Under the pieces are notes generated by a model that was given only the letters and a program-made list of their open reading frames with translations, made no database searches and was not told the DNA's origin. From assembly GCA_027922465.2 (NCBI GenBank), contig BQMF02000143.1:372001-436000 (forward strand): a stretch of 64,000 bases of DNA. Direction: 5' to 3'. Both the position numbers and the translations under genes were made by a program. This document shows positions 45,331-56,724 of the stretch, piece by piece; the stretch's first letter is position 1; every line of letters starts with the position of its first letter. This DNA comes from Turritopsis dohrnii. Lineage: Eukaryota > Cnidaria > Hydrozoa > Anthoathecata > Oceaniidae.

Positions 45331-46712
45331 TTTTTTGTGACCCGTTTTAAAACAGTTTTATTTTCTATTTCCACCTTCATAGAACTTAGATTCATTTATT
45401 TATGATACGATATCATGCAACATTATTAAGCCAATAGGAGGCAGACCTTGCACCTTTTATTTAATTGTTGTTATTGTAGCCCAAATGACAACATTATGAA
45501 AACATAGGATTCTGATCAGCGCTGCAAAGCAGATGATCCTTTATTTCCACAGTTGTATTTATTTTTATTTGCAGTTTTATCCTCACCCACATATAACGCG
45601 TTCAATATTTAACTTCATTTTTTGTCCATTTCAGAAATTTTTAAGCATTTCGTTTTTTAGATAGCTTGTATGTTTTTATGAGTATTTTTTAGCTATTAGA
45701 TAAACGCGTTTTTCGTTTTGAAGGTTGTTTAGATTGCCTACAGTACTCAAGCGTTCTTAAGATTTCCTTATCATAATCTATAATATGTCATTATATTCCC
45801 GTTATTTCCTGTTGTCTATGGCAAGCACATGCGCAAAGTGTGAATGGTTTTTGCTGATCAAGAACAGCCTTTACTTTCGAATTTGACTGATACTTTTTGT
45901 AAAGGTAAGAAAGGCCACAGGAAACAGTGAGATATACACATTAATAAGTTTCTTGGGTTGCAAAAATTGAGTTATTACTTTATCATAAACCAACACTGCG
46001 CCGTCTTATCTACTTCAGGGGAATAAAACCATTGCATTTTGGCCGTTTCCGCGAAGGTTTGTGCCTTTGGAAATTCTAGATCACCACAACGCAAATGTTT
46101 TTTCACTCGAAATTTTGGAATTTTCCACACAGTTTTTTAACCATGAAAACAAGGAATAAAACCGGGTAATTTTCAAATCTAATGATTCCATTTATTTCGC
46201 TGATGTTGTAAAAACACTACTTGTGGCGTCTAACGTTTTCTTCCTTTTGCTGGAGGCTCGCGGTGTAACGACTTTAATGTCAATGACATTGACAGCAATG
46301 TCATTACGAAATTGAACAAATTTCTAGAGGCAAAATGCAATCGATCCATGTTTTTGTTTTGTCACCCGCCACGAAATATATTGAGAAAACTTACAAAACT
46401 GGTTGTAAAAAGGCGAATGCCCCTGCAATTTGATAAGACAAATTCAATGCTTTTTATGTTGAAAGATAAAGGAATGTTTTGGGGTTGAGCAAAAGCACCT
46501 GCAGGCCAAGCAGCACTTCATACAACATTGAGATCAGAACTATTTTGTGGAGGCTTGTGGTTTCAATGGATCAGAATTTTTCTGTTTCGCTGTCAACAAA
46601 ACATTTAAAGATTTAAGTTTTGAATATTTTGAATTTTGAATTGCATTTGAACCAACACAAAAGAAACAACCACTGAACTTTCTTATTTGTGTTTGCACAG
46701 ATTGTGTGTTTT
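45331..46712. other. Intergenic region 3' of ABCG gene 2
   Basis: AT-rich, should contain the ABCG gene 2 3' UTR. No further gene, RNA or repeat recognised. Confidence 0.4.
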
Positions 46713-47640
46713 ACTAAAGTCTGTGTAAAAATAGTGTGCACACTTTTAAGATTTGCTTGCCATTTGCTCAATACTGAATCAATTTTAACAAATTTGGTAT
46801 CGTTGGATAGACATTAAAAAGCACAATATTCTACAAAAATAAAAAAAACCAAAAAAGAAAAAGAAAATGAAGAAAACAGAAGATGAAAAAAACAAACTTT
46901 TTATGCAAAAGTCATATATATTTGATTTTTATATCATTGGAAAGCTTATTCTTTTGCGATTTCAAAAATATATATGTTTAATGGAAAATTTTCATTAGTT
47001 TTTGGAATATTGCAGCAACGATGCTATTACTTAGAACATTTTAGACTTTTCAACCATTTGCAATTTTTAAAAAACCGGGGGTTACTTTATAAATAATTTT
47101 ATGGTGCATTTAGTTATACATTATTCAAAACAATTACATATTTAATAATACAAAGATGGAATAATAGTGTAATCTTGACTTTGATTTGATTGATGTGATT
47201 TGTTTATTACTTTCACACCATAAAAAATGTGTTAATGTTCTTGCTTTAGTACAAGTACAATTACTGTGTTTTCAGATATTTTCCCCGTCTTTCAAAAATC
47301 AACAAAACTGCCAAAATTTCAATATACCCTCAAATGTATCATAATAAACAAAAACTAATGAAAATTTTCCATTAAACATATATATTTTTGAAATCGCAAA
47401 AGAATAAGCTTTCCAATGATATAAAAATCAAATATATATGACTTTTGTATAAAAAGTTTGTTTTTTTCATCTTCTGTTTTCTTCATTTTCTTTTTCTTTT
47501 TTGGGTTGTTTTATTTCTGTAGAATATTTTGCTTTTTAATGTCTATCCAACGATACCAAATTTGTTAAAATTGATTCAGTATTGAGCAAATGGCAAGCAA
47601 ATCTTAAAAGTGTGCACACTATTTTTACACAGACTTTAGT
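46713..47640. mobile_element. Long-TIR element F, copy 1
   Basis: A 928-bp element whose arms of about 290 bp are near-perfect inverse copies. They start ACTAAAGTCTGTGTAAAAAT and include GTGTGCACACTTTTAAGA and TATCGTTGGATAGACATTAA. A unique AT-rich centre lies at about 47010-47340. No transposase. It shares its terminal TAAAGTCTGT with the element at 48648. No target duplication seen. Confidence 0.75.
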
Positions 47641-47886
47641 CATGCTCTTTATTTCTACACTCATTCCCTAATATTGAGATCCAATCACACTTACTATGAA
47701 ATATTGGTTTACATAAGCGCTTGACAATGCTCTACAAAAAAATTGAAAAAGTATCTATCTACATTATGAACGTATGACGACTAAATTAAGGAAAAGTTTT
47801 ATCAAGGTATCATTAAAGCAGCAATCGAGCCTTCACTGCCAGGACAAGTTAATTATTTACGTTACTATGGTGTTATTTTATACAAG

Positions 47887-48667
47887 ATACAGATAGAAGA
47901 AATGGAACGAAATCGTACAGGCCATTAATATCATTTAGAGTGAAACGAACTTATGCCATTAATGAACATTTTTTCGATGATAATGATGACGACAATAACG
48001 TTGGAGATGGACTCGATTACGATGAAATTTGGAGATTTGGAAAAAGGTGTGGTAATTGTGAACGGACGTGAAATAGATGAAAACCTGTTGGATTTTTTTC
48101 AAACGATGTCAGATCAAAATAGAGAATGTATTCCAGCGTGTGGTACGTAGCTGTCGAGTTTACAAACTACCCAGAATGGTTGTTGACGAGACGAGAAATT
48201 GGCGACAGTGAAAAGTACAGACATTTCTATCACATGCGATACATCTTTGAATACATAAACAATTACTTGAGAACTACCAATGGCGCTGACCTTTTCATCC
48301 GCTTTCGATACGAGACACACGCTAGCATGCTAAATGCCACGTTGACAGAATTCCTTTCACAAATGTTTAAGATGCAAAAATTGCGGTCGAAATTAATGTT
48401 AGGTAGAGACGGAATAATTATAGAGTTATCATCAACGTTCGAGAGAATGGCGACGACGTCCGTATGACAATTCACGTCGATTTTTTAACCCAAACCCAAC
48501 CCAAACCCAAGCTGAAGGTAGTAAAGTATCTGAAAGAAATTAGACACCTTTTTCCGTCATCATGGGCAGCAGTTTTCGAACGTTTTATTAATATGATATC
48601 AGACGACGAGTATAGTCAAGACTACGGGCAAACGTTCGTGTCCATTTTAAAGTCTGTCTCAATATAA
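47887..48667 (+). pseudogene. Unrecognised protein-coding remnant in shifting frames
   Basis: Successive plus-strand frames look protein-like. About 47887-48074 is an acidic stretch with FFDDNDDDNNVGDGLDYDEI and RCGNCERT. About 48060-48150 has GREIDENLLDFFQTMSDQ. Positions 48126-48467 read WYVAVEFTNYPEWLLTRREI and IFEYINNYLRTTNGADLFIR. Positions 48464-48667 read KVVKYLKEIRHLFPSSWAAV. Each shift occurs within a few tens of bases, as if one reading frame had acquired small indels. I recognise no family. It lies between two related long-TIR elements, and its end touches the second one. Confidence 0.4.
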
Positions 48668-49703
48668 TTGGCAGTGGAAACAAATTACCTCATAACTTTT
48701 GATAGCCACTTCCGATTCCAAAAATTTTTTTTGCATGTTTTAGATAATTAAAAGCATTATATTTGAATATATTTTTGGTTGAAAAATTCGCGATTTTTAG
48801 CGGTTAAATTTGCGATTTAAAAAATAAAGCTTTTTTTCTACTTAAGCTATAACTTTCATTTCTGCACCAATGGTAGCCCTGCCTTAGGCAAAGAAAGTTA
48901 TAAAGTTTGAGGACAAACCAATGGGTCGTTCAGAAGATATGGGACACGAAGTTCCCCTCAGTAGCGATTTTATGCGAAACATCAAATCTCCAACTTTCAA
49001 CAAAAATTGGGGGTTATCTTTTCTTTCATCAACAGCTCAATTAAAAGTTGAAAAGTGTTACAGTAATGCGTTGATGTTTGTTGACCATTAAGCAAAACAA
49101 AGGGAAGCAGCTTAATTGTTTTTTATTGTTAAAACGATGTGGAATAAAAAGTCACACAGATCTTGAAAGCGTTTTTGTTGAACACAATAAGATATCTTTT
49201 AAATACAAAGCTATGAAACCGTATGATACAATAGAAAGTAAACTTTTATTATTCCCAAAACACAAATAACAGTTTCTCAAAAGATAATTTAAAAGATCGT
49301 TGAATGTGATGTGTTTAAAAAATTGTTCCACCAACATTGCCCCCGTTTTTTGTTGAAAGTTGGAGATTTGATGTTTCACGTAAAATCGCTACTGAGGGTT
49401 ACTTCGGGTCCCATATCTTCTGAACGACCCATTGGTTTGCCCTCAAACTTTATAACTTTCTTTGCCTAAGGCAGGGGTACCACTGGTGCAGAAATGAAAG
49501 TTATAGCTTAAGTAGAAAAAAAGCTTTATTTTTTAAATCGCAAATTTAACCGCTAAAAATCGCGAATTTTTCAACCAAAAAATATTCAAATATAGTGCTT
49601 TTGGTTATCTAAAGCATGCAAAAAAAATTTTGGAATCGGAAGTGGCTATCAAAAGTTATGAGGTAATTTGTTTCCACTGCCAGTTATATTGAGACAGACT
49701 TTA
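48648..49703. mobile_element. Long-TIR element F, copy 2
   Basis: A 1056-bp element with inverted arms of about 370 bp, starting TAAAGTCTGTCTCAATATAA. The arms include AAATTACCTCATAACTTTTG, GCCTTAGGCAAAGAAAGTTA and GGGTCGTTCAGAAGATATGG. A short AT-rich centre has weak ORFs only. It shares the TAAAGTCTGT terminus with element F copy 1, but the arms are otherwise different. Confidence 0.75.
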
Positions 49704-49789
49704 GTTTTCCCAGCGTGAATGAAAAGAGTACACACTTTGCTGGCTTCAGTGAAACATATCTACCCATTGACGCCAGGGTGTCAGGTCAA

Positions 49790-49937
49790 TTCCCCCCCCT
49801 GGAAAATTGCCCCCCGGATGATTCCCTGGAAAATTACCCCCCCCCCCCCCGGAGGATTGCCCCCCCCCCCCCTCCCCGAATAATTACCCCCCGGAAAATT
49901 GGCCCCATCCAATTTAGGGTTAGGGTTAGGGTTAGGG
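49790..49937. repeat. Degenerate C-rich minisatellite followed by interstitial telomeric repeat
   Basis: About 49790-49905 holds repeated GGAAAATT-CCCCCC units (poly-C tracts up to about 14). It is followed at 49914-49937 by about four copies of TTAGGG. TTAGGG is the common metazoan telomere unit, and this is an internal array with unique sequence on both sides. Confidence 0.8.
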
Positions 49938-50269
49938 CTACTTACGTGGAGGCAATTTACGAAGCGTGACGAATGGACGTGACGGATGGACACTAAAAAT
50001 TGTCAAAATCATCAGCCATATTTTCAAAGAAACTTTGACTGTTTTGGAGATGTTTGAATATCAGTTTATCGAATCAATTAGTTTTATTAGTGGTAAACAT
50101 TTGGTTTCAAAATTATTAGGGGAGTTTTCAAATTGTCCATCCGTCACAAAATCGCAAAATATCAAATTTGATAGAAAATGTTTCATAAACGGTGACTTCT
50201 AAACCTTTTTAACTACAGACAAACGAACATGTTAAGAAGTGAAGGGTCTGTAGGAATTTCAACTAAAAT

Positions 50270-50765
50270 AAGGCCCTGATAAAACTAAAATAACTGTTTT
50301 TCGAGCAATCAAAATGTTTAAAAACCGATAGGTAAAAAAAGAGTATCATGAAACAAAATATTTTTTTGCTTTTCTTTTAATTTAATTTCTTTTTTTAATT
50401 GTTATGCGCTTCAGATCGAACGTTTTTTATTCTCTTTATTCATTTAGCACGTGCCTTTTTTCTCTCCTCCGGCGTGATCTTTTTAAGAAGAGAAACGATT
50501 CCTCCCTTACGTTTGATAGCTCCCATGTTAGAGTGCATAACTTTTTTAAAACAAAAGCTAATAAAAAGTTGAAGTTTTCTCTCTCTACGTTTTGAGTGTA
50601 TTGTGACACTGATAAAAGATTGCTTTTATCAGATGTTGTCACTTCGAATCTGCTTCTGGTTGAACACATGTTGTAAGAGCCGTTTATAAGGAAATTTGAC
50701 ATTTATTGATACAGTGATACAGAGCAGGTGGACATAGGCAGCGAGTGACGCTCCTTGGCGGCTAG
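50270..50765 (+). mobile_element. Helitron-like element C
   Basis: Matches copy D over CGAGCAATCAAAATGTTTAA, CTCTCCTCCGGCGTGATC, TTGAAGTTTTCTCTCTCTAC and GCAGGTGGACATAGGC. It ends CTCCTTGGCGGCTAG followed by T. The terminal hairpin is imperfect here. The next bases, TCTATATATTAATAGCCGAT plus (TTTG)n, look like the 5' end of another unit. The 5' end of copy C itself is only approximate. Confidence 0.45.
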
Positions 50766-50825
50766 TCTATATATTAATAGCCGATTCTCCGTCTGTTTGT
50801 TTGTTTGTTCGTTTGTTTGTAAGTC
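50766..50825 (+). repeat. Helitron-like 5' end with (TTTG)n tract
   Basis: TCTATATATTAATAGCCGAT and a CTCCGTCTG stretch, then TTTG/TTCG repeats. It begins exactly after the CTAG of element C, as copy B does after copy A. Confidence 0.35.
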
Positions 50826-51238
50826 ACGCAAAATGGTAGATTGAGTTGTGAGCGAAATTATTTCTTTTTTTGTGTGCGACGTGAGTTCAGAGCAAATACA
50901 TTGCAATCCCAATCTAACGTGACTTATTTTGGCTGATGAACTAATAGGAATAACGTTTTGTTTTTATTATTATTGTTAGTTTTATATTCCACGTTGACTT
51001 GGCTTTGAAAACAATACATCAACTAAATACAAAGAAACTAACTGATTAAACGTTTTGGACATAAAGCAGCAGTGACGGAACGTGGCAGCATGTGCGGTTT
51101 ACCAATGTATCCTAACGTATCCTTGCCTGACTGTCTGAGACGGGTGAACTTTTTTTTCGAGCAATCAAAATGTTTAAAAGCCGATAGGTAAAAAAAGAGT
51201 TACAGGAAACAAAATATTTTTTTGCTTTTCTTTTAATA

Positions 51239-52620
51239 ACTTAAAACAAGGAATAAAAACAAAACAAAACGACAAGTTTTTTCGACACATCCAAGTTTAT
51301 TATCTTAGTACGACGTTTCGAGCGTTCAACGCCCATTATCAAGTACAGATTGTTATACAATGTATAGCTCTTTTTATACAAAAATATAAGTGTCGTGAAG
51401 TGATAAATCTTTTCCATAAAAGGAACTAATACATACAAAACAATCTCAAAGGAGTATAAATAAGTAAAGAAAATTAACAAGCGTGATAGAAAAAAGAAAA
51501 AAGAAGCTAATTATAAAGATACAGTGGAGCAGAACGTATAGTCCGGTTTAGAACCGGATTTTCTCGTAAAATAAAAAGAGACTCTTTAAGTTCTAATAAA
51601 TATGAACTATTGGCGTGAGCAAGAATGCTAAATGCATCATAACCAGTCGGGTGTCCAGAAGTAGACACATGTTGGCGGATAGCTGTGAGAATTCCACTCG
51701 AAGTAGCTTTGCCAGTAAGTGCAGAAATGCCCATGTGCTCACTCATTCTGACTTTAAAATGGCCAATATAGGAAGCATTGCAGCAACCACACGAAAACTT
51801 GTAGACAATGCCAGAAATGAGATCTTTGCAAGGACGATCTTTAAAGTGGAAAAAATTAGATAGTCTGCACGAGGCTTTAAAGACTAATTTAACTTTACAA
51901 CAAGATAAATTCTTTGAAATAATTTTGTAAAGACTAGTTCTTATTTGGTCCGAAATGGGACCAAGATATGGAAGAACAATGAGAAGTGATTTTTTCTCAG
52001 CTGTACTAACGGTGACTTTAGGAGTGTGAAACTTGTCTAAAAATGTTTTGATGCAACGGTCAATAAAGGAAATGGATACCCGTTCTTCTTAAAAATACTT
52101 TTAACTTTTCCAAGTTCTAAGTGAAAATTACTGTAACTAGAGCATAATTGAAAACATCTATATATTATAGTGTAAATCATACCAAATTTAAACACTGAAG
52201 GTAAAAAACTGTCATAGTGTGTGTAAACGGCACTAAAAGTGGGCTTTCTATAAACAGATGTGGAAAAGAGTTTGTTATCTCGAAAAATTTCAACATCTAA
52301 AAAACTCATCTTATTATTCATTTCAGACTCAGAAGTAAAAGAAATACTATCATGACAAGTGTTCAAATAATTTTTAAAAAGGGGCAAATGGTCGGCTGAC
52401 TTAAATAAAACAAATATATCGTCAATATAACGACGATAAAAAACAGGTTTGAATTCAAGAGGACAGTTTTCCAACCATATCTTTTCATAGTGTGCCAAAA
52501 AAGCATTAGCTAGGGTGGGACCTAGGGGAGAACCCATGGCCACTCCATCAATCTGTTGGTAAAACTCATTATCAAACATAAAATGAGATTCTTTAGTAGC
52601 TAATGATAATAAAGATTTCA
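51239..52620 (-). mobile_element. 5'-truncated Penelope-like element (3' half)
   Basis: Minus-strand retroelement fragment. The RT frame (52621-52037) holds GVAMGSPLGPTLANAF, YRRYIDDIFVLFK and MSFLDVEI, the late motifs of Penelope-like reverse transcriptase. After a one-base frameshift near 52060 the other frame continues (KTFLDKFHTPKVTVS) into a GIY-YIG-type endonuclease region (GIVYKFSCGC...ASYIGHF) and RMSEHMG, ending at 51507. The N-terminal half is missing. A hammerhead-like motif lies downstream at 51308-51346 on the same strand. It is non-functional owing to truncation and frameshift. Confidence 0.85.
51308..51346 (-). ncRNA. Hammerhead-ribozyme-like motif in the Penelope 3' region
   Basis: Read on the minus strand: GTAC, TTGATAA, then T and a 6-bp stem II with TGA loop (GGGCGTTGAACGCTC), then GAAAC, GTC, GTAC. 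The two GTAC segments can form stem I, GAAA matches the core, and GUC before stem I is the classical cleavage triplet. Stem III is minimal, as described for Penelope-like elements. The core reads UUGAUAA instead of CUGAUGA, so activity is doubtful. Confidence 0.5.
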
Positions 52621-52921
52621 TCTCTCCTCCGGCGTGATCTTTTTAAGAAGAGAAACCATTTCCCCCTTACGTTTGATAGCACCCATGTTAGAGCGCGTAA
52701 GTTTTTTAAAACAAAAGCTAATAAAAAGTTGAAGTTTTCTCTCTCTACGTTTTGAGTGTATTGTTATACTGATAAAAGATTGGTTTTACCAGAAGTTGTG
52801 ACTTCGAATCTGCTTCTGGTTGAAGTTGTACGAGCCGTTTATAAGGAAATTTGACGTTTATTGATACAGTGATACAGAGCAGGTGGACATAGGCGCCAAG
52901 CGACGCCGCCTTGGCGGCTAG

Positions 52922-53690
52922 TTATTATATATTTCCCTATAGGGTGAAATATATGTTAAAACCGGCAGTTTCCTGCTCCTTCTCCTTCTCCGTTCACTTT
53001 TATAGCCGCGGTTCAGTATTGAATTTTCGCCTAGCCGCCAAAGTAGATAAGAATAGAGGCTAATCTACAGTGAAGCAGTACGCCATTTTTTTCAGTCAGT
53101 GTAGATGGGCAGTAGAAGACTTTGCTTTTTCCTGCCAGCTTTGAAAATGATTCAAAAGATAAAAGGTTAACTGATGGAAATAAATCGTTTTAGTTCAGTG
53201 TTGTTATGAAAGGTTTTGTAAAAACTTTTGAATAAACGTGTAAAATACAGAAAAAAAATTGTTTTGTTTTTGTTGATAACAATAAATAATGTTATGATGA
53301 TTGGTAGTTAAATGCTTGGAATAGCAAAACATTGAAGCTGTGATTTCAGTGCAAAGGCGAAAATTCATTATCTATACAGGCTGAAGATTTATTTTTATTT
53401 TACATCCTGATATAACAGGATAATGTATACTGACACAGCACCCACATGATGTACAGCTATAAAGGAAACCTTTTATACGTGGAGAACAAGCAGTTCGACC
53501 AGTTATAATATTCAGAAAACCAATTACGTACAATATTTTTATACACAGGATTGAGACCGATTGAAAGAATCTGGTTGAATGTGCTTCCCTGGCCTGGATA
53601 GGCTGGATACTATGAATTAATTCCATGATCACGTATACTGTTTTGATACTGCATTATGATATTTTATTTTGTAAAAAGTATATAAAAAAA
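52922..53690. other. No gene recognised
   Basis: AT-rich sequence between Helitron-like element D and the second Penelope fragment, with a pyrimidine-rich CTCCTTCTCCTTCTCC patch near 52977. The short ORFs are unconvincing. Confidence 0.4.
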
Positions 53691-53768
53691 AACTACATTT
53701 AAACATTTTTTTTTTTTTTTTTTGAACATATATATTTTTTTAAACTACAAAAATGCTGCTTTGGGAAC

Positions 53769-53799
<31 letters not shown>

Positions 53800-53918
53800 G
53801 TAACAGTCAGTTCACGTATGTGTTGAGTATTATAGTAAACAAGAAAAACACATTATTTCTTATCACAATATTTCGACTTTTGCTAGTCTTTATCAAGTGT
53901 CTGACTGTTACGTTTTAT
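53769..53918. repeat. (AT)n tract and inverted-repeat leader of the second Penelope fragment
   Basis: (AT)n at about 53769-53795. Then AAAACGTAACAGTCAG (53795-53810) and its exact inverse at 53901-53916 enclose 90 bp. The enclosed part carries a second hammerhead-like pattern on the minus strand: ACAC, TTGATAA, a short GACT/AGTC stem, GAAA, and a distant GTGT (53848-53900). Confidence 0.5.
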
Positions 53919-53926
53919 ATATAATC

Positions 53927-55366
53927 ATGTCAGCCAACTCAAGCTTTATTGACAAGGAGATTCAATGTGGTATTAAATCATGTTTTCGTTCTGCGGTGAA
54001 ATGTACTACTTATTTTTATCATATATCATTTTTGGAGACTTGTAAGCAGTATGGCGTCTTTCCATCTGGACTTTGCCTCAACAAGAAGCCGTTCATTTCA
54101 TTCGTATCCAAGGAGCTTGTTGCTTCATGGGAAGATACAATCAATTCAACACAGAGGGATCTCATGGATACACTCATCATGGGAATTAATGAAAAGCTAG
54201 TTGAATTTGAAATACACTTTTGGACAGAATTTGCTAAAATCACTGAAGACATCAAAGAGGAGGAATTGGAGAAATGGTTGGTGAAGCTGTACAATTATAT
54301 TGAGAAAGAAGAAAAAGTCACCTTCAAACGCAAAAGAAAGAAAATTTGTAAGTTAATCATTTGTCCAGAACATAAAAGCGATGCTCTTGAAAGAATGAAT
54401 GAACACCATGACTGTTTTCGATTTAAGAATGATCTGTTAAAACATTGCATTAGTATTTTTGAAGATTTTGAAAATTTGGCTTGCTTGAACTATATTGGAC
54501 AGGGTGTAAATAATGAGATTAGAACATCGGGGGTTGGGGGGGAGACTTTTATATGTGAAAAAACGGTTTTACCAGATGATTTTAATTTTGTAGATAGTGT
54601 AGATAGTAAAACTTTTAACGAATATGAAAGCAGTGGCAGACAGAAGGGGAAATTTGTTAGCCCTAATGTATTTAACCTTTCAAAAAGGCAGCTATCAAAA
54701 GCAGAAATCTCTTTGTTATCAAAAGGTCTCAAGTTTATTCCTACACCTAATTTTGTTAATAAAACCATTTTAAAAGAAGAATTAGAGAAGTTTGGGCGCA
54801 ATCTCAGATTAAAGTGGCATTTTCGTAACCAAGAGAGCTCAGGGGATTTTAACCCCTTCCGACCAAAATCTAAATTTAATCCAAAAGGAAAGGATGCAGC
54901 TATTGAAATGTACTTGAGCCGCCTTGAGGAAGAGATTTTTGCTATTGAGACGAAGCTTCCCTACTCTAACCTTACTAAGGATGAGAGGCAAGCTTTGAAA
55001 TCATTGAGAGACGACCATAATATCATTATTAAGGAGGCTGACAAGGGTTCGGCAGTCGTGGTTTGGGATAGGGAGGACTACCTGAAAGAAGCAGAGTCAC
55101 AGCTTGGAGATAGTAATACATACGAGGAATTAGTTGGGAATTGTATCAGCCCCCTTATTAAGGTTATAAAAAGTTGTCTAGCAAAGATATGTGCCAGAGG
55201 AGATATATCCAAACAAACGTTGGAGTATTTTTGTGTTGAAAATCCTAGGATTGGTCGTTTTTATTTGTTACCTAAAATCCATAAAAGGCTCCATAGTGTT
55301 CCCGGTCGACCTGTTATTTCTAACTCCGGGTTTTTCACTGAAAATATCTCAGCGTTCGTAGACTAT
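53927..55366 (+). pseudogene. 3'-truncated Penelope-like element (5' half)
   Basis: Plus-strand frame open from 53897; the Met at 53927 is a plausible start. Residues about 1-290 form an N-terminal region of unknown function. They are followed by the conserved linker and early RT motifs of Penelope-like elements: LKSLRDDHNIIIKEADKGSA, RFYLLPKIHKRLHSVPGRPV and FFTENISAFVDY. The frame then enters a (TA)n tract at about 55367-55386 and unrelated sequence, so the catalytic RT core and the GIY-YIG endonuclease are absent. It is the opposite half, on the opposite strand, from the 51239-52620 fragment. Confidence 0.82.
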
Positions 55367-55426
55367 ATATATATATATATATATATACATACTGTCAACT
55401 TTCCTTGCACAAAACAACAAACATAA

Positions 55427-56724
55427 ATCAAAACACAATCCAATATAACAATCTGTAAATTAAATCAAACCAGAACACAAATATTTTCAGCTTCGTAGTG
55501 ATTTGGTTATGGATGTGTATTTTCACTACCAAAATCTGTTTGTTTTTTTCATTTGGGATTTACGAAGGTCATTTTTATCACATAATAAATACTGAGTGTG
55601 CACATATTTTTGTACTGTGTAGCATTTCAAGTTATGACAAGAGTTATTTTCCAAAAAGAGATGGTCTTAAAGTGACAATTTGGATTGTTTTTAATAGTTG
55701 TTTGCTGTCTACCCCAAAGTATTTTTAATACTTAGACTGTAGTATTAAAATATTAGGTTTGACAATTTTCTTTTCTTCTTTTGTAAACCTGTAAACAAAT
55801 TTCATAATGTAAAATAGTTTTATATGAGTTACGAAAAGCTGTGTTCTGTTGAATTACATTATTTGCCGTGATATTACTGTGTGAAGGATGTCAAGGATGT
55901 CATTGTTGCAGAAGAACAATGAAAATCATACGTTTATTAGATAAATTTACCTTATACACATTGATGCAGTTGTTGATATTCAGTAGTTTAAGGGGAAATA
56001 TTAGTTGCATTTCGGTCTTCCAATTTTTAGCTTTGTCCACAATAACTTCTCATAACTCATAACTCCTCAGCAAAAGTTATAAGAGAAACCATATCATATG
56101 ACCATGAATATCTTCATTTCACAGTAAGTTCGAAATAGGTTCTTTTGTGGTATTAAATTGAATTCTACCCTGATTAGTATGGACAGCATTTTTATCTGCG
56201 TATCAGGTTGATGGTAGTTATACCACTTTTCTTATGGTTATCAAGTACACACAATAATTGATAAACGTTTCGCAACTTTGGGGAAATAAGTCGCAATTTT
56301 GCGAATTTTGTTAAAGTAGAGATGTATTTTGCTTGAAATGTCCTTAAAATAGATTGCTCTGAGATAGTTAAAAAGAAGTTTAGTCACTTTATATTTTTTT
56401 CATGATTTGAGGATAACTTTTAAGGTTGAATTTCGTGACGGATGGACAAAATTTTACTCATTACACGAAAATAAGTTTTAATTTTTGGACAATTCAATTG
56501 CTTTTTGTTCCAAATTTTCTTTTTTGGATTGTGTAAGTCAGAATAAAAATAATAAATGATGGTAAATGAATCCCGTGACCGAAGTTGCTTTTTACTTGAA
56601 CACTTGACACACATTTTTTTGTATTTCAAGCTAATTTTGGTCCTTTTCTAAAATTTCATAACTTACTTAATTTTGGGAGGCAATTAAAAAAAATGCAATA
56701 TTTTATTTACTTGATAGTATAATT
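55427..56724. other. Intergenic, no gene recognised
   Basis: AT-rich. Short ORFs such as 55498-55728 have no domain signature or codon regularity that I could recognise. Confidence 0.4.

Larger units (their letters stand above)
51157..52921 (+). mobile_element. Helitron-like element D, split by a Penelope fragment
   Basis: Positions 51157-51238 and 52621-52921 together match element C. Positions 51239-52620 are a Penelope-like insertion that replaces about 70 bp. The right end has a perfect GCCGCC-TT-GGCGGC hairpin running into CTAG (52918-52921), then T. Relative to copy A, two hairpin positions have changed in a compensatory way. Confidence 0.5.

Noticed and set aside
49914..49937. Chromosome end (telomere)
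   Set aside because: Only about four TTAGGG units with unique sequence and genes on both sides, so it is interstitial.
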